A stretch of 64,000 nt of DNA, taken from Anticarsia gemmatalis. Lineage: Eukaryota > Arthropoda > Insecta > Lepidoptera > Erebidae. The notes below the pieces were generated by a model. That model had not been told where the DNA came from. It did not search any database and saw only the letters and a list, made by a program, of their open reading frames with translations. The translations under genes and the position numbers were made by a program. Below, piece by piece: positions 28,101 through 40,084 of this stretch; positions within the stretch are counted from its first letter, which is position 1, and each line of letters begins with the position of its first letter. The stretch spans positions 5,828,001 to 5,892,000 of the forward strand of contig NC_134756.1 of assembly GCF_050436995.1 (NCBI RefSeq). The letters run 5' to 3'.

Positions 28101-29431
28101 TTTAATTTTATAATCCAATTAAATGTTCAGATTATCCAGACTGTTTCCGATTTACTGAACTCTGCAACAGTTCGATACGCTTTCATTCCGTGAATATCAA
28201 ATAAGCGCTTCCACATTATTCAAAATAATAATATGTAGTAGCTATATGAAATATTGGTGGGCGGTAATTATTTCATCAAAAATAATTATAGCAGTTTCAA
28301 ATCACTTTATATGGCGAGGGAATAAGTCATAACTTTATTCTATATGGAAATTAGTTCCTAGCCGAGCGGATTGGCTGCAAATGTCCGTATATTTTCTTGC
28401 GGCATGAAAAATGAAAAGTAATAACGTAGACTAGTTTACCACACGCTATGACCTTTCATGTTATAAGTTATAACACCATAAATGTCACCTTGACCGACTT
28501 TTGAGGTATACCTGTTTAATTTTATATGAACGTTTCGCCAATTGTAAGTCACTGAAAGGTTAACTGATCGATATTTTCCATGGCGTGTATGACTGCTTTC
28601 ATATGAAACGGTAAACGAATACCGGTATTGTTGGAACGTTTGTTTTTTTTGGACGAATTCTTTCGGCGTTATTGGTTATGGTGAAACGAGAAATATTAAA
28701 AGGCATAGATTTAACTACATTCTACGTATCAATTTTTTTTCCGTCAGTATTTTCAAATTCGAAAATAAATAAAATTAAAAAATACAGTCATTAAAACATG
28801 TGTTTGCTTTCAATAAAATAAACTCATGCTGTATTTCCATATTTTTATAATAACAGTTCAATTGCCAGTTATTCCTAGAAAAGTAACGTTTTAATTTGAT
28901 TCTCTTATTCGATTCAAAACAAATGAAATAATATCGGCTTACCATTTCGAAAGCAGAAATATTCTATCCTTTTTATGAATATGGTAATCATCATGATATA
29001 CCAAAGCCATTACGAATTTGAAAATGTTTTTCCTTGTTTAATAAAGGTCTAAATAGTAAATTAATAACTTAGTAAGTTTATAAAATCTCGCGCTACTCGC
29101 TTAACGAACTTAAGTCGTTTAGCTTTGTTGAAGTAAAGTAGAAATAAAGTAGGAAAGTGATGTCTGTTCAAACTACTTTTTTTCTTATAGATAAAAGTTG
29201 CGAAATAAATAAAAAAACCTGACATTTAACTAACTTTTATCTTTTAAATCTACAAGGAGTTTAGTAAATCCTTTGATTTTATCTTTTCTTAACCGATTAT
29301 ACTATCAGACAGGTCTAAATTATATAATAATAGTTGTTTTTTTACCATAATTATAAACTTTAAAACGAATAGTTCCTAATTGCTCCGCAAGAAGGCAAAG
29401 AACAAATTTGATACAGTTCACTGTACATATA
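22106..29431 (+). other. presumed intron interior, nothing recognised
   Basis: About 7.3 kb of AT-rich DNA. Open frames of 60-81 codons (for example 24120-24344, 24955-25188, 26492-26737, 27610-27834) have no recognisable domains. They are not bordered by splice sites that would join them in phase to the known exons. I call none of them. Confidence 0.45.
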
Positions 29432-29645
29432 TTAGGTCGGGGAAAACGTCTTTTCGCATTATAGTATGAATGAACTTGTAATAAAATCTCTTTGGCTTCA
29501 AGAATCACAAATGAGTACACGGTTCATTAGGTTTCTTTTAGTGAGCTCGTGAGGTACCCAAATATCGAGCTTTTTTGTGTAGAGAAAAGATTTTATTACA
29601 AGTTCATACAAACAATAATGCGAAAAAACTTTTTCCCCGACCTAA
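29432..29645. mobile_element. mariner-like MITE with ~60-bp inverted repeats
   Basis: The ends TTAGGTCGGGGAAAA and TTTTCCCCGACCTAA are inverted and flanked by TA on both sides (29430-29431 and 29646-29647), the target duplication of Tc1/mariner elements. The inverted repeats continue inward with indels through TTTTCGCATTAT and GAACTTGTAATAAAATCT, about 60 bp per arm, leaving a centre of roughly 80 bp. Length is 214 bp with no transposase frame. The superfamily is inferred from the TA duplication and the TTAGG-type end. Confidence 0.75.
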
Positions 29646-30151
29646 TATATCCAGTAAGGTACAGCAAAATTTTCCCTAAACATAACAGTTACTCACAACT
29701 TAGTACTCTCAGTAGGCTACTATGCATAGCGGTAACAATTAACGTAAACAAACCAACATAAACACATTTCCCACGCGTATACTTGAAGTTTTATTAAACA
29801 GTCTAGGAGAACAGATTACCTTCACAGTAAAGGTAAGTCGGGCGATCCATCACTATGCAGTGTTGTTGAACTGTAGTTTGTTGGACGTTACTTGTAGTTC
29901 GTATGTATCGATTACCGCTTGGTTTACCGCGGGTGTAGCTGTGACGGTTTTAGGTGCGAAAATGTATGGGTTATGGTTATCTGTGTTATGTTAGTTAACT
30001 TTAGTAACTTAAGGTCTGTAGGAATTTTAGATGTTATTGAATATTATGTCTCTTTCTTCCTTTTACCATAAAAGTCGAGTCTCGTAATAGTCATTTCTGC
30101 GTTGTATTCATGAGAATGTAATTTGATATTATGTGACATTTTATACAATCA

Positions 30152-30408
30152 ATAGCTGACCCCCGCAACTTCGCTTGCGTCACATAAGAGAGAATCGGTC
30201 AAAAATTTCCCCTTTTTGTGTAACTTTTTTTACTGTTTCTCTGCTCCTATTGCTCATAGCGTGATGATATATAGCCTATAAGCCTTCCTCGATAAATGGG
30301 CTATCTAACACTGATTTTTTTAAAATCGGACCAGTAGTTCCTGAGATTAGCGCGTTCAAACAAACAAACAAACAAACAAACTCTTCAGCTTGATAATATT
30401 AGTATAGA
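30152..30408 (-). mobile_element. non-autonomous Helitron, reversed
   Basis: Minus-strand copy of the family at 17497. On the + strand it starts with a decayed CTAG (ATAG at 30152-30155) and CTGACC, then the hairpin CGCAACTTCGCTTGCG. It continues through AGCGTGATGATATATAGCC to (CAAA)n and CTTTATAA-like sequence (here CTTGATAA), ending AGTATAGA/T. It is 257 bp long with one terminal base altered. Confidence 0.82.
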
Positions 30409-31163
30409 TTACAGCAAAAGTTTTATACTTAACACAAAAAAAATCTTCTGTTAAGTGTTTATCTGGGTAACCATGTAAAGTAGTATAAGTATTTTTGTAA
30501 CATCCCGGAAATACTAACTGAATAACAATACACTATTTTCCCGTAAGTCACAAATGAATGTCCGCAGAACAACATCCATTTCACAATAATCCACACGAGT
30601 TCCTTAACGTCTTACCCCCGAAAAGATAAAAATAAGGAAGTATTTTCTACTAATATTCTCTACTTCCTCCTAAAAGACATATGTTCTTATAATTAGTACG
30701 TAATTAAAACACACTCATAAACAGTTTTTGCATATTTTGTAAGGGGAGTGAGAATTAATTGATAAAGTTCCTGTCGTCACGTAGCGGCGCCATAAATATT
30801 AATCAGAGTGTAATGTACGCACGTACACATAAAGCTATTTTGTACACTATGTACATAAGTTTTGGAACATTGTCGTGTGATATTTACTGTTTATAATGTA
30901 TATTCACATAGGTATCTAGTGTATTAATTATATAGTAACTTTTTACAAGAAAGAATACCCGCGGAAAAAACGGAAAAGCAAAAAATAATGAACATTTTCT
31001 ATTACCCCGATAACTTTTTTGTTTTTTAGCAGGACTATATTCTATGATAATGTTTTTTTTGTATATAGTTTCAAGCGATATAAATCTTGTCGTATAAGAG
31101 GAACTAGTGACTGCAAATGTTATACGAGTAGATAGAAGGTTTCATACATTTTTAAGCGTATTG

Positions 31164-31660
31164 AAGTATATATGTTACTGTAAAAGCCCGAACGGTGGTA
31201 AATCCTAAGATTTTCCGGTATAACCTAAGATTTACCAACTCGCAATGGTAAAAGTCCGAACAATTCTTTTATTTCGAACTTTTACCTATATTCACTTGAT
31301 GATATCGAGATGTCGCCGGAGCCCCGCTTCGCGGGGCTCCTCCTTCTGGGTGGTTAAAAAAAAATAACCACGAAGGCTAAGGTGGGAGCTTCGCTTCGCT
31401 CGCTCCCACCTTAGCCTTCTAACCTAACCTACCCATGTCGCTATGCCCAAAACTCCTTCTTTATAACAATGTCACAGTATATAATTATACCGTGAAATAG
31501 TTATAAACATAGTTATGAAGGAGGATTTTTTTATATATCGTATAGTTTTTAAACTCTGACTTGTTCGGACTTTTACCATTGAGAGTTGGTAAATCTTAGG
31601 TTTCACCGGAAAATCTTAGGATTTACCACAGTTCGGGCTTTTACAGTAACATATATACTT
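31164..31660. mobile_element. foldback/MITE element with long inverted repeats and three internal hairpins
   Basis: The arms 31164-31193 and 31631-31660 are perfect inverted repeats (…GTTACTGTAAAAGCCCGAAC). The repeat continues inward with few mismatches through GGTAAATCCTAAGATTT and ATGGTAAAAGTCCGAACA (to about 31262 and from about 31560). Flanks are TATATA on both sides, so the target duplication is ambiguous but compatible with TA. Inside are stacked perfect hairpins: 31318-31340 (10-bp stem, GGAGCCCCGC), 31351-31370 (TGGTTA/TAACCA) and 31372-31419 (18-bp stem, loop 31390-31401). The hairpins are GC-rich in an AT-rich host. No protein is encoded. Confidence 0.8.
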
Positions 31661-31808
31661 AGTAATGCTGGCTGGCCACTCTAAAGTTAAGTTAAACCAA
31701 TAAAATATATCGTTCTTAAATGAAAAGAACTTCTGGCTTTTAGTCTAGTCTTCTCCATCAGTAATCCAGGAGTCGACAACATACTTCAATCTATTAGTGA
31801 ACCGATTA

Positions 31809-31928
31809 ACCCCCGGTTTCTGAGAACATTTAACGGTAGTTTATCTATTCAATAGCGTTTTTTTTATATGAGTTTTGACACTGTTGAATAGATAAACTAC
31901 CGCTAAATGGACCTCAGAAATCGGGGGT
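31809..31928. mobile_element. palindromic 120-bp MITE
   Basis: Left arm 31809-31852 (ACCCCCGGTTTCTGAG...AACGGTAGTTTATCTATTCAA) and right arm 31884-31928 are inverted copies, about 40 of 45 positions matching. They are separated by a loop of about 31 bases with a T-run. Flanks are TTA and AAA, so no clear target duplication. I recognise the ACCCCCGATTTCTGAG-type end as a dispersed lepidopteran repeat. Confidence 0.72.
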
Positions 31929-32877
31929 AAAACAGTTTAAGTCAGAATACTCTCATGATTTTATAGTTTTAACCATGGATTCCTATAAGTTAACGACATT
32001 TTATCGTTAATAATAAACGACATATCTCGCCGGCTCTAGAAAAATACAGGTGTGTGTTAAATTATTCTTGTTTTTCACTCAAGTGTTAATATTATTTCGC
32101 ACTTGGTCGAATCACAAATAATTCATGAGACCAATGATCCTTACAGATTTTATTTTGTAATTCATTCGTATAATAGAATAGTTTTCAAGTTATAAGCTGT
32201 AGCGGGTAAAGTTTACAAAATTCGCAATTCAATGCGAAGATAAGATTCATTCAAAACAAAACATTTTTCTAACGAGATCTTAAAAAAGATATTCCATAAA
32301 AAACATTGTCTAATAATTATGATTTATATATTAATAAAAAATAACATAACAATATCAATAAACATTCAATTACAAAACCCAATTAATTTATTAGAAAAAC
32401 CGCTTTGAAATACATAGAATAAATTCTACTACTATAAAAATATGTCTACAATATTTCTTGTTAATGATCACATTATTTGTAACAAACTGCTTGGAGACAC
32501 TGGCTGTTATAGCATTTATAGCGCGTTGATTAATATTTATAACACAGCTATTATAAACAGGGATTGTGTCTTTCACTTCTGCGTACGGATGCTCGTTTGA
32601 ATAAACATTTTAATTAGTAGTGAGTTCGTGTATGCTGGAAACTTTTAAATATGATTTATTATCATAACTAAAAGAATATTTGTGGAGGAACGAGGTGATC
32701 ATGTTCCTCCAACCAAAGGGAGGATCCTCCGACCAGGCGAGGTGATCGTGCCTGGTGGGCCTAGGCTGCCCGACTGTTGTAGTCGGGAACTTGTATATAT
32801 AGTCAGTTGCAGTGCAAACTTCGATAGCGCGATCTAGGACTTGTGACGTCAGTCACACTGCGCGTGGTGGTTGGTTG

Positions 32878-32923
32878 CGCGCTGGTCCCAGTAGATGTCG
32901 CTGTATGTAGCGAGCCGCTACAT
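32878..32923 (+). repeat. 46-bp direct repeat, copy 1
   Basis: Perfect match to 33369-33414 (CGCGCTGGTCCC...GAGCCGCTACAT). It marks the 3' end of the putative 5' LTR of the composite insertion. Confidence 0.9.
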
Positions 32924-32999
32924 CACTCCCCCTCAGACCGTAGGTCGATCTTCTCTTCATGTCAGTCAGTCTCTCCAGTGCCATGCATTGATGAGTTCT

Positions 33000-33133
33000 A
33001 GTGAGTCGGAACTCGAATTCCGCTAGTCCCAGTGAGTCGGAACTGTATGCCGCTAGTCCCAGTGAGTAGGAACTGTATGCCGCAAGTCCCAGTGAGTCGG
33101 AACTGTATGCCGCTAACTCCAGTGAGTCGGAGA
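33000..33133 (+). repeat. 30-bp tandem repeat array
   Basis: About 4.4 units of a 30-bp motif AGTGAGTCGG-AACTGTATGC-CGCTAGTCCC (first unit 31 bp and divergent; units at 33031, 33061, 33091 nearly identical; partial unit at 33121). Because 30 is divisible by three, open frames cross the array and encode ten-residue repeats on the minus strand. I regard these as a by-product. Confidence 0.9.
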
Positions 33134-33134
33134 G

Positions 33135-33162
33135 GTGCGGTGTGCGGTGTGCGGTGTGCGGT
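33135..33162 (+). repeat. 7-bp microsatellite GTGCGGT x4
   Basis: Four perfect GTGCGGT units directly after the 30-bp array. A further CCCAGTGAGTCGG, the core of the 30-bp unit, follows at 33171-33183. Confidence 0.9.
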
Positions 33163-33368
33163 GAAGTGTCCCCAGTGAGTCGGGGCGAGGTGCTTGTTGT
33201 CTGCGGTGAGTCGAGACGAAGCGTTGCGGTGCCCTGGGTGCGTCAGAGTAGCGTGACGATGATGCCCAGGTTGGATGCCGCTGAGGCCGTAGGGTATGCC
33301 AGTCATGTGCGTGAGCGACATGTTCGTGGAGTGCCCTGGTGTGGCCGAAGATGCTGGCTGGAGTTGTA

Positions 33369-33414
33369 CGCGCTGGTCCCAGTAGATGTCGCTGTATGTA
33401 GCGAGCCGCTACAT
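33369..33414 (+). repeat. 46-bp direct repeat, copy 2
   Basis: Perfect second copy of 32878-32923, ending at the right edge of the composite insertion. Confidence 0.9.
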
Positions 33415-36400
33415 ATTTACATGACATATTGTTTGTAAAATTAAAAATCCTAATTTCAAGAAAAGTATATGCACATATCTATGGAATAAAAAACTACAAA
33501 TGTAATTCAAAATTGTTACCAAGAAATTTACAACCAATATACCTGCGTCTTAGGGAACTCTTGAATTTAAATTACTTTACATTCAAAATAAAGCTTAAAG
33601 TGTGTTATCTTTTTCCTCTAACTATTTCTTGTATTCTACAAGTGATAGCGAAACTTCTTAAAACATTTGAAACTTTTTAATTCAACGGTTTTTACAGTAT
33701 ACTCCGAACAATTCCGATCAATATGAAAACTACACAACATGAAAGCGTTTAGTTCACACTTTGTACCATACTTTTTTCGTCTAAGGGCAAACTCACACGG
33801 TCCCATGTATTATTCAACGACCGATAGAAGGTTCCCTCCTCATTTACTCGTCGTCCACTCAATAGGTTTAATTACCTTCTGAACAGGCTTTTTGTACGTT
33901 CATTTTAACTTTATTGGCTCTACAGTTTAATTAGTTAACATATACAAAGGCGTATAATGCATTACTATACAGTAATTAAAAAAATATTTAGTATTTACTT
34001 TATAGATAAAAAGATAGAAATTATTTAATCCATGCTCATAAATGTACTACCTATATTTTATTAACTGGGTGCTATTAATCCCATGAGAATTCACTTTTTC
34101 ATAACAATTTTAATCTTCTCTGCAACATTTTCGTGAATCATGTAAATGTGTGGTCTTACATTAATTATGGTGAACATTCACTAAATAATCCTTTCATACT
34201 ATCTCGTTGAATGCCAGAGCAGATTTACTCCGCTACTAATTTAAACGTTGACATCGTTGACTGCAAAAGCTGCACTAATCCGACATCAACTAAATATTCA
34301 CTTTCATACAATTTACTTTAAAATTAAAACACGCGTGCATGTGAACCATTTACAAAGTTCTGAATCCATGCACCACAAGGGTCATTCCGACTGAATTAGA
34401 CTGTGTAAAGCAGCAGTTTTGCTCAGTAATTAATTTCTGAGAGCTAACACTGCCTTTGAAACGACACTTGCGAGGCAAGGAAAGCTGTTAACAACTTTTG
34501 AACTGAACACGAAACGCATTTAGAATGCTCTTGGTATGTTATTATTAATATGAACGTATAGAGATTTATGGTACGACTCAAATCCCATAGTTAATAAATG
34601 AATTACCGTGAATTAATGGGGTGCATGTATTTCTTGAATACTTTATGCGCAATAATTCAGGGATTTTGAGGGATTAAGTTAAAAACATCCAAACAAAAGT
34701 AAAACTTTATAAATGAAAAAGGATTAAATTCAAACATAAAATTTTCATGCATTAAGCTGTAACATTTCGTTTTATTTTTCACTACATATTGTTTATACGT
34801 AGCGCTGGGATGCATATTTGCTGTCGCCCGTCAGGATTTATTTGCAACTGTCCAAGTCGGATTACGTGTGTACTAGTCTAATACCAGAGAGGAATTAACG
34901 CCATTGCGAAGTTATTTACCATTTCATTGGTCTCTGTTTAATACGACTCGAAGTAAATAGGGTTAAAATTATATTAGTAAGGATTTTTAGAATGCACGAA
35001 CAAAAATAATGGTTTATTATTAAAACAATTTGGACATTTAATGGACAGAAATTCTGGGGTATATTTGTGTACAAAGATTATTAGCTTGACCTCCTGATAA
35101 ACCAACATTGTTAGTAGAAGCCAAATTAACCAATTAATAATAATTTGAACGCCTATTTGGATATTTCATCGTAGTCTAGAATAAGGGTAAATGCTGAATA
35201 GTGAAAATTATTAACGTGGGGAAATTATCAGAAAGAAATCCTTACGTTTGCAAAAAAATTCAGCCGGCTTCAGGTCGTTATTTTATTATCAAATAAAATC
35301 AGCGTTCCGTCAAATGTACTCAAACAGCGAAATAAAAATATCACGAGTTCGAAACAAAAACGTTTCGTGACTTGGTAAAAAAGGGGTCCAAATTGTTTGA
35401 AGTTGATCGTCATTTCATGCACGTGAACATGTAAATACGGTACAATGCGTACGTTTTCACTCAAAGGCATACCCCATTGGCCCAACTTTCTGCCAACTCC
35501 GACCAAATCCACTGAGAGAATCGAATCACAGAATTCCGACGCGATAACTGGCCAGTTGAAAAATCACCACCGATTTTCTCGTCGGCAAAGTGAAAAGTTT
35601 CAACGAAAGATTGCACTTACCCGGACTTCATAGAAGGATTTATTTTCATCTTAATCCGTGTCCAAGATAACTCTGTCGTCGAGAAAAATCGCAGGGATTT
35701 GTGGAAGTTCTATAATTTTCTAGTATATGATTGCATGTGGAATCGAAGAGACTTGGGTATGAAACCGGATAAATTTGAGATAGGTAAAAGTGAAATGAAT
35801 ATACATAGATTGATAGGTATCATTTATAACTTGTTTTTGTGTTTTAGCTGAGTACCAAAGACAAGTCTAACAAATGAACTGTTTCGGACCTGTCTTATCC
35901 ATAAGGCTTATAGGGAATCACAAAAATACATAGTATTCTTTCTTCATACATGTTTCATACCAATGTTTTTTCTGCCTTTATTTAATAAACAATCAAGATG
36001 AAACTAACTGGCATGACTCAGTTCATGATGTAGTTAATATCCTTTAATCTACTCTTGAAACGATCAATACTAAAACAAAACTTGTATACGACGTAAACTG
36101 AGTAATAAACTCGTCGCTCAAAAATAACAAGTGTGACAATGTATAACAAGCGATTGGTGGCCACCATTAGCGATCTCGTCTATACATTATTCATCGGCTT
36201 GGAAGCGCCAAGTCTTCGTATCCACATTTTTACAACGACTACACAGAAATTCACTTACGTTTATATCGTACTAAACTATTCACGCGGTTATTATATGGAA
36301 AGCGGAATTTGAGTTCTCTATGTTATGAGACCTAATATTTGTGTAACCTTCACGTAACGAGAGTATAATAGAAAATATTTTTGTGAAGTAAAAGGACATT

Positions 36401-36870
36401 TTTTTACATGTCAACCTGGAATTTCATGACGGTATTTCAGTGAGCTCAAAGGTATTTCTTTTTGCTAAGATTCGGCGGAGTAAAGTTTGTTTTGAATCAG
36501 TATAATGTTCAAAGAATTTATGCGTATTATTTTAATTCCTGTTCAAATATCAAGGAAAATTATTTCACAATGTGGTATTTAAATCTTTCTGACTTATAAG
36601 CCAAATACTGGAGAGAAAATATTGTCGCATATAAAAGTGCAATTAAATTAAAAGGCCGCGCCAACCCAGTTTTTATTACCTCTGGTGTTTTTACGTGCGA
36701 TATTCTTTGTTGACATTTGACTTTTTATTTTATAGATAATGTCATAACATATGGAAAATTGGATTATTTTATTCAATTCCCATTATTTTTATGCAGTTAT
36801 AGTCAATTCTAGTAGGCACTTGCACAATTGGATATTGAATAGGATCAAAATGAATATGTGGGTATTTAGT
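33415..36870 (+). other. presumed intron interior, nothing recognised
   Basis: AT-rich DNA with chance ORFs up to 83 codons. No splice-flanked exon or definable repeat. Confidence 0.45.
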
Positions 36871-36958
36871 TACCAATTAGGCTGCGAAATTATATGTTAA
36901 CAAATAATTAAATCAGTTTTATTATTTTGCTATTTGCTTGTTTGCAGCCTAGTTGGTA
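36871..36958. repeat. 88-bp inverted-repeat element
   Basis: TACCAATTAGGCTGC at the left is inverted as GCAGCCTAGTTGGTA at the right (14 of 15 match) around an AT-rich 58-bp centre. It is probably a small MITE. The direct flanks (TAGT, GGTA) give no clear duplication. Confidence 0.5.
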
Positions 36959-39900
36959 GGTAAATAAATGCTGTTTTATAAATGTTCCAAACCACCTCAT
37001 CAGCTTTTATTATCAAGTTTTTTCATCAGCCCTGTTATTTACATTTCACTCACTCACATCTGTATAAAAGCGATATGAATGCAAGATAAATAGGCATGGC
37101 TTTATGTTTTTTATCACATATCCTGCTCCATTCATCCCGAATTTCAATACAAACGGAGGTCAGCGTCATTATACTCTTTCACGGGCTGACAGTAATACAA
37201 TTTATCTTTCCGCCGATACATCACAGCTCAGACAGGGTCGGCTATCAACAAGTGTCAAGATATATAAATAAATCGTGCCCGCAGACGCCCTTAATTCCAC
37301 CGATACGCCGAAAGGACCCAAATCCAAGAATTTCGCACGACCCGCCTCCAAGATCCTGCTTGCAAAACTTATTTACAATGGGATTTAGCTGTCTGATATC
37401 ATACACACTTTATGATATATCATCACGAAATCTTCATAAGTATCATCTTTTCCTTGTAATTTTGAAGCAAAAAAATATTTTTTTGTTTTGTAATTTTCTA
37501 CCAACTTTACTTATAGACCTTTACAATAAGACCTTAAAAGAATGAGGAAATAAACCTAATTTAAACTAATGCGTAGATCCAATCAACGGAATGTTAATAA
37601 CAATTTACATTCTGATATTATCTGTGTCTTTGAAATGACTTACGATTATTAGTGCCACAAGAAATTATCCAAACTAATCTAATTTATTGTATGAGCAATA
37701 AATGTTAATGATATTTAGTGCAAGCGTATGGCAGGCTTGAAGCTATTTACAGACGTAAACGGTACAACTTTAACGGTCATAACAGGCAATGATAAAAATA
37801 ATAAATATGAGATATTCGTGGAGCTCCCTTCACTACAATACATTATCGCTGAGTTATGGAAAAGGGCGACCCGTCTGAATTATGAAGACAATTTCAAACA
37901 ATCGCAGGCCACTAATGCCGTATTAAAAGCCAGGCCATTGGGCGGATAAACCTCTTCATCCGCTGACCTACTCGTATCTCTAAAAGACACTCATATTTTC
38001 AGCGTATAGGTACTACATACTCGCTAATCCGGGTCGCTGGATGGGAGTTTCTGGTATACACAAAAATGCAATTACTGAATGCGACCGACGTGATCTCTCG
38101 CACTCTTGAAAGTATTACGTACTTTCGTTCCTCCAGTCATATTTTTATTCAAAGTAATGTTGGCGTCTAAAAGCATAGTTCTTTTTAGTACGGTACTTCA
38201 CATTTATTTTAGTGTTACTACTTTTCTCTATTAGGTTCTCGTGGATTCTTTTATGAGGTTCTAAACACTAGATGGAATCTATTATTTGATAAAGGTACTA
38301 AAGTAGTGTAAACGCTTTTGTGAAGTTTTGTGCGATCTAAATAAATATAAAAGCAAGCAAGCGTCAGAGCATTATGATAATGCATGTAGTGTGTCAGAAA
38401 TAAAAGTGAATTTTACTAAAAGTATCTTACAATATGTAAGACATAAGTGCATTATTTCTCGTTGTTCCGACGCGAAGGTAGTGTTATACCTAATGCCACT
38501 TTACTCTGTTCCCGCACCTGCACCAATCTTGCTGGGGAGCTTTGAAGTACAGGGCAAACAGGGCAATGTGCTACATTCAACAAAAGTAAAAATACTTGTT
38601 TAAATTTGTCCTTGAGATGTATTTTTTGACACATAAAATAAAAACTACAAAATAGATTAAAATACGTTTCTCAAATTTACTACATTACCATTTACTTTGT
38701 TTCTAATTTATCGTATACCATAAATAATTCAAAATGAATGTCAAACAAGACCACTAATAGATAATTCAGAGGACTGACACGTGTCTCATTAATATAACAA
38801 AGTGTTAATTCCCAATTCACTAAGCTGAACCTTCCCCAAGGAAATTCACACGTCCAAATTGACTTGGGTCAGGAAAAATATCAACAAATATGAAAACTTT
38901 TTATTTGAAAATCTAGAAGCATTAAATCAAATCCATATTTCAATTATATCTACATTTTATTGAGGTCGTATATTTACAAGCCTCAACGAAGTTTCAATTG
39001 TGTGTGCCTAAAGAAAAATTGTTAAAGTTTTACCTTTAACAGTTTGAGGTGAAGCTACAATGTCTTTTTCATGATAATAAAGTACGAATGGAGTGGAGGC
39101 GAGATTTTTTCGTAGTCTTCGTATTCCCGGTGTCATTAAATCGGTGTTATGAAGATTAGGTTTATGATAATATTCTCATTATCCTTTCAGTTTATAGGAC
39201 CGTTAGTCATGGCTCTGAATTTTTTTAATAGTCGAAAATGAATATTATTCAGTAGAGTCGGATTTAAAAAGGTCTTTGTCATTAATGCTATGAATAAAAA
39301 TCTTGGTTCCTTTCAAATTTTTGTTGAAAGTAAGTTTTATGAATATGAGTATTATTTCTGAATGTTTTATATCTTTAGCTGGCATTTATATCAGTAGGCT
39401 TGCCGTAGAAATACCATTCACTGTGAATATGTAAGCAATAGTGAGCATTCTCAGAAATACAATTTACACCAATGAATGACCGAACAAGATACGTCAATCA
39501 ACGGTGGACTATTTCATAGAAATCTACTGCTATGTGTGTCCAGGGTCATAACGATCACGACACTATTATTTATGTCCGAGCAGAGTATGATATAATTTTA
39601 CCAAAGACGTTTCTACTTTATACGTTTGTGATTATATGATCATGATTGATGATTTATATGTTATCTCAGACCTTTTTTTTGCAACTGACAGCAAACTCAA
39701 AGTAGTTACATCTCTACAATATGACTAGAACAATTGATAACATGAAACATCTTGTTCAATGAACCTCTTCGATATTTCTCTTCCTACTGAGATATTGTTT
39801 TCTGTACAACTTTATTACATTGAAATCTTAATAACATTGTTGGTGTGTTTAAATACGTACTTAACGAAGGACATTCGGCATATAATGTTAAAGAGTATTC

Positions 39901-40084
39901 ATACTTGGCGGCCAGTAAGGTAATTTAAAAGCCTGATGTTCTTATGCTGAAATGTTTCATCAGTATCCAGCAGTTAACAGTTAAAGTTGGCCTTATTACA
40001 CAGAAAAAAAATCTTATCTATTTACTATGCTACTTCTGGGCAAGATTGAAAGGGTCTTCTGAGGTAAAAAATGTTTACTCCCCA
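36959..40084 (+). other. presumed intron interior, no supported exon
   Basis: Contains the longest unexplained open frame in the intron (37096-37545, 149 codons). Its translation has no recognisable domain and ends in AT-driven Phe/Leu/Tyr-rich sequence. A second frame (37728-37949, 73 codons) is likewise unassigned. No support for either as a gene. Confidence 0.4.

Larger units (their letters stand above)
32681..33413 (+). mobile_element. LTR-like composite insertion with truncated second terminal repeat
   Basis: A GC-rich block in AT-rich DNA begins TGTGGAGG and ends GCCGCTACA, flanked by a 4-bp direct repeat TATT (32677-32680 and 33414-33417). The last 45 bp of the block duplicate 32878-32922. 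This suggests a 5' LTR at 32681-32922 (242 bp, TG...CA) and a 3' LTR reduced to its final 45 bp. The putative LTR has a TATATATA box (about 32793-32800) and a 7-bp-stem hairpin CCCGACT/AGTCGGG (32770-32788). No primer-binding site starting TGG follows, and there is no gag-pol. The interior is tandem repeats. It may be a TRIM-like or internally deleted LTR element. The LTR class is inference. Confidence 0.55.

Noticed and set aside
31318..31419. GC-rich hairpins followed by T or A runs, like bacterial terminators
   Set aside because: They lie inside a TIR-bounded eukaryotic mobile element; nothing else suggests bacterial DNA or contamination.
31420..31436. CTAACCTAACCTACCC, resembling insect telomere repeats (TTAGG)n
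   Set aside because: Only two perfect units, within a mobile element; too short to mean anything.
33000..33133. Regular repeats resembling a CRISPR array
   Set aside because: Units are directly adjacent with no spacers, in a eukaryotic intron.
32998..33438. Overlapping frames of about 100 codons on both strands, one with ten-residue repeats
   Set aside because: They follow from a 30-bp tandem array (a multiple of three) and GC-rich repeat DNA, not from a protein gene.
37096..37545. 149-codon open frame on the + strand
   Set aside because: No recognisable domain, composition drifting to AT-driven Phe/Leu/Tyr codons, and no splice sites joining it in phase to ASPP exons.
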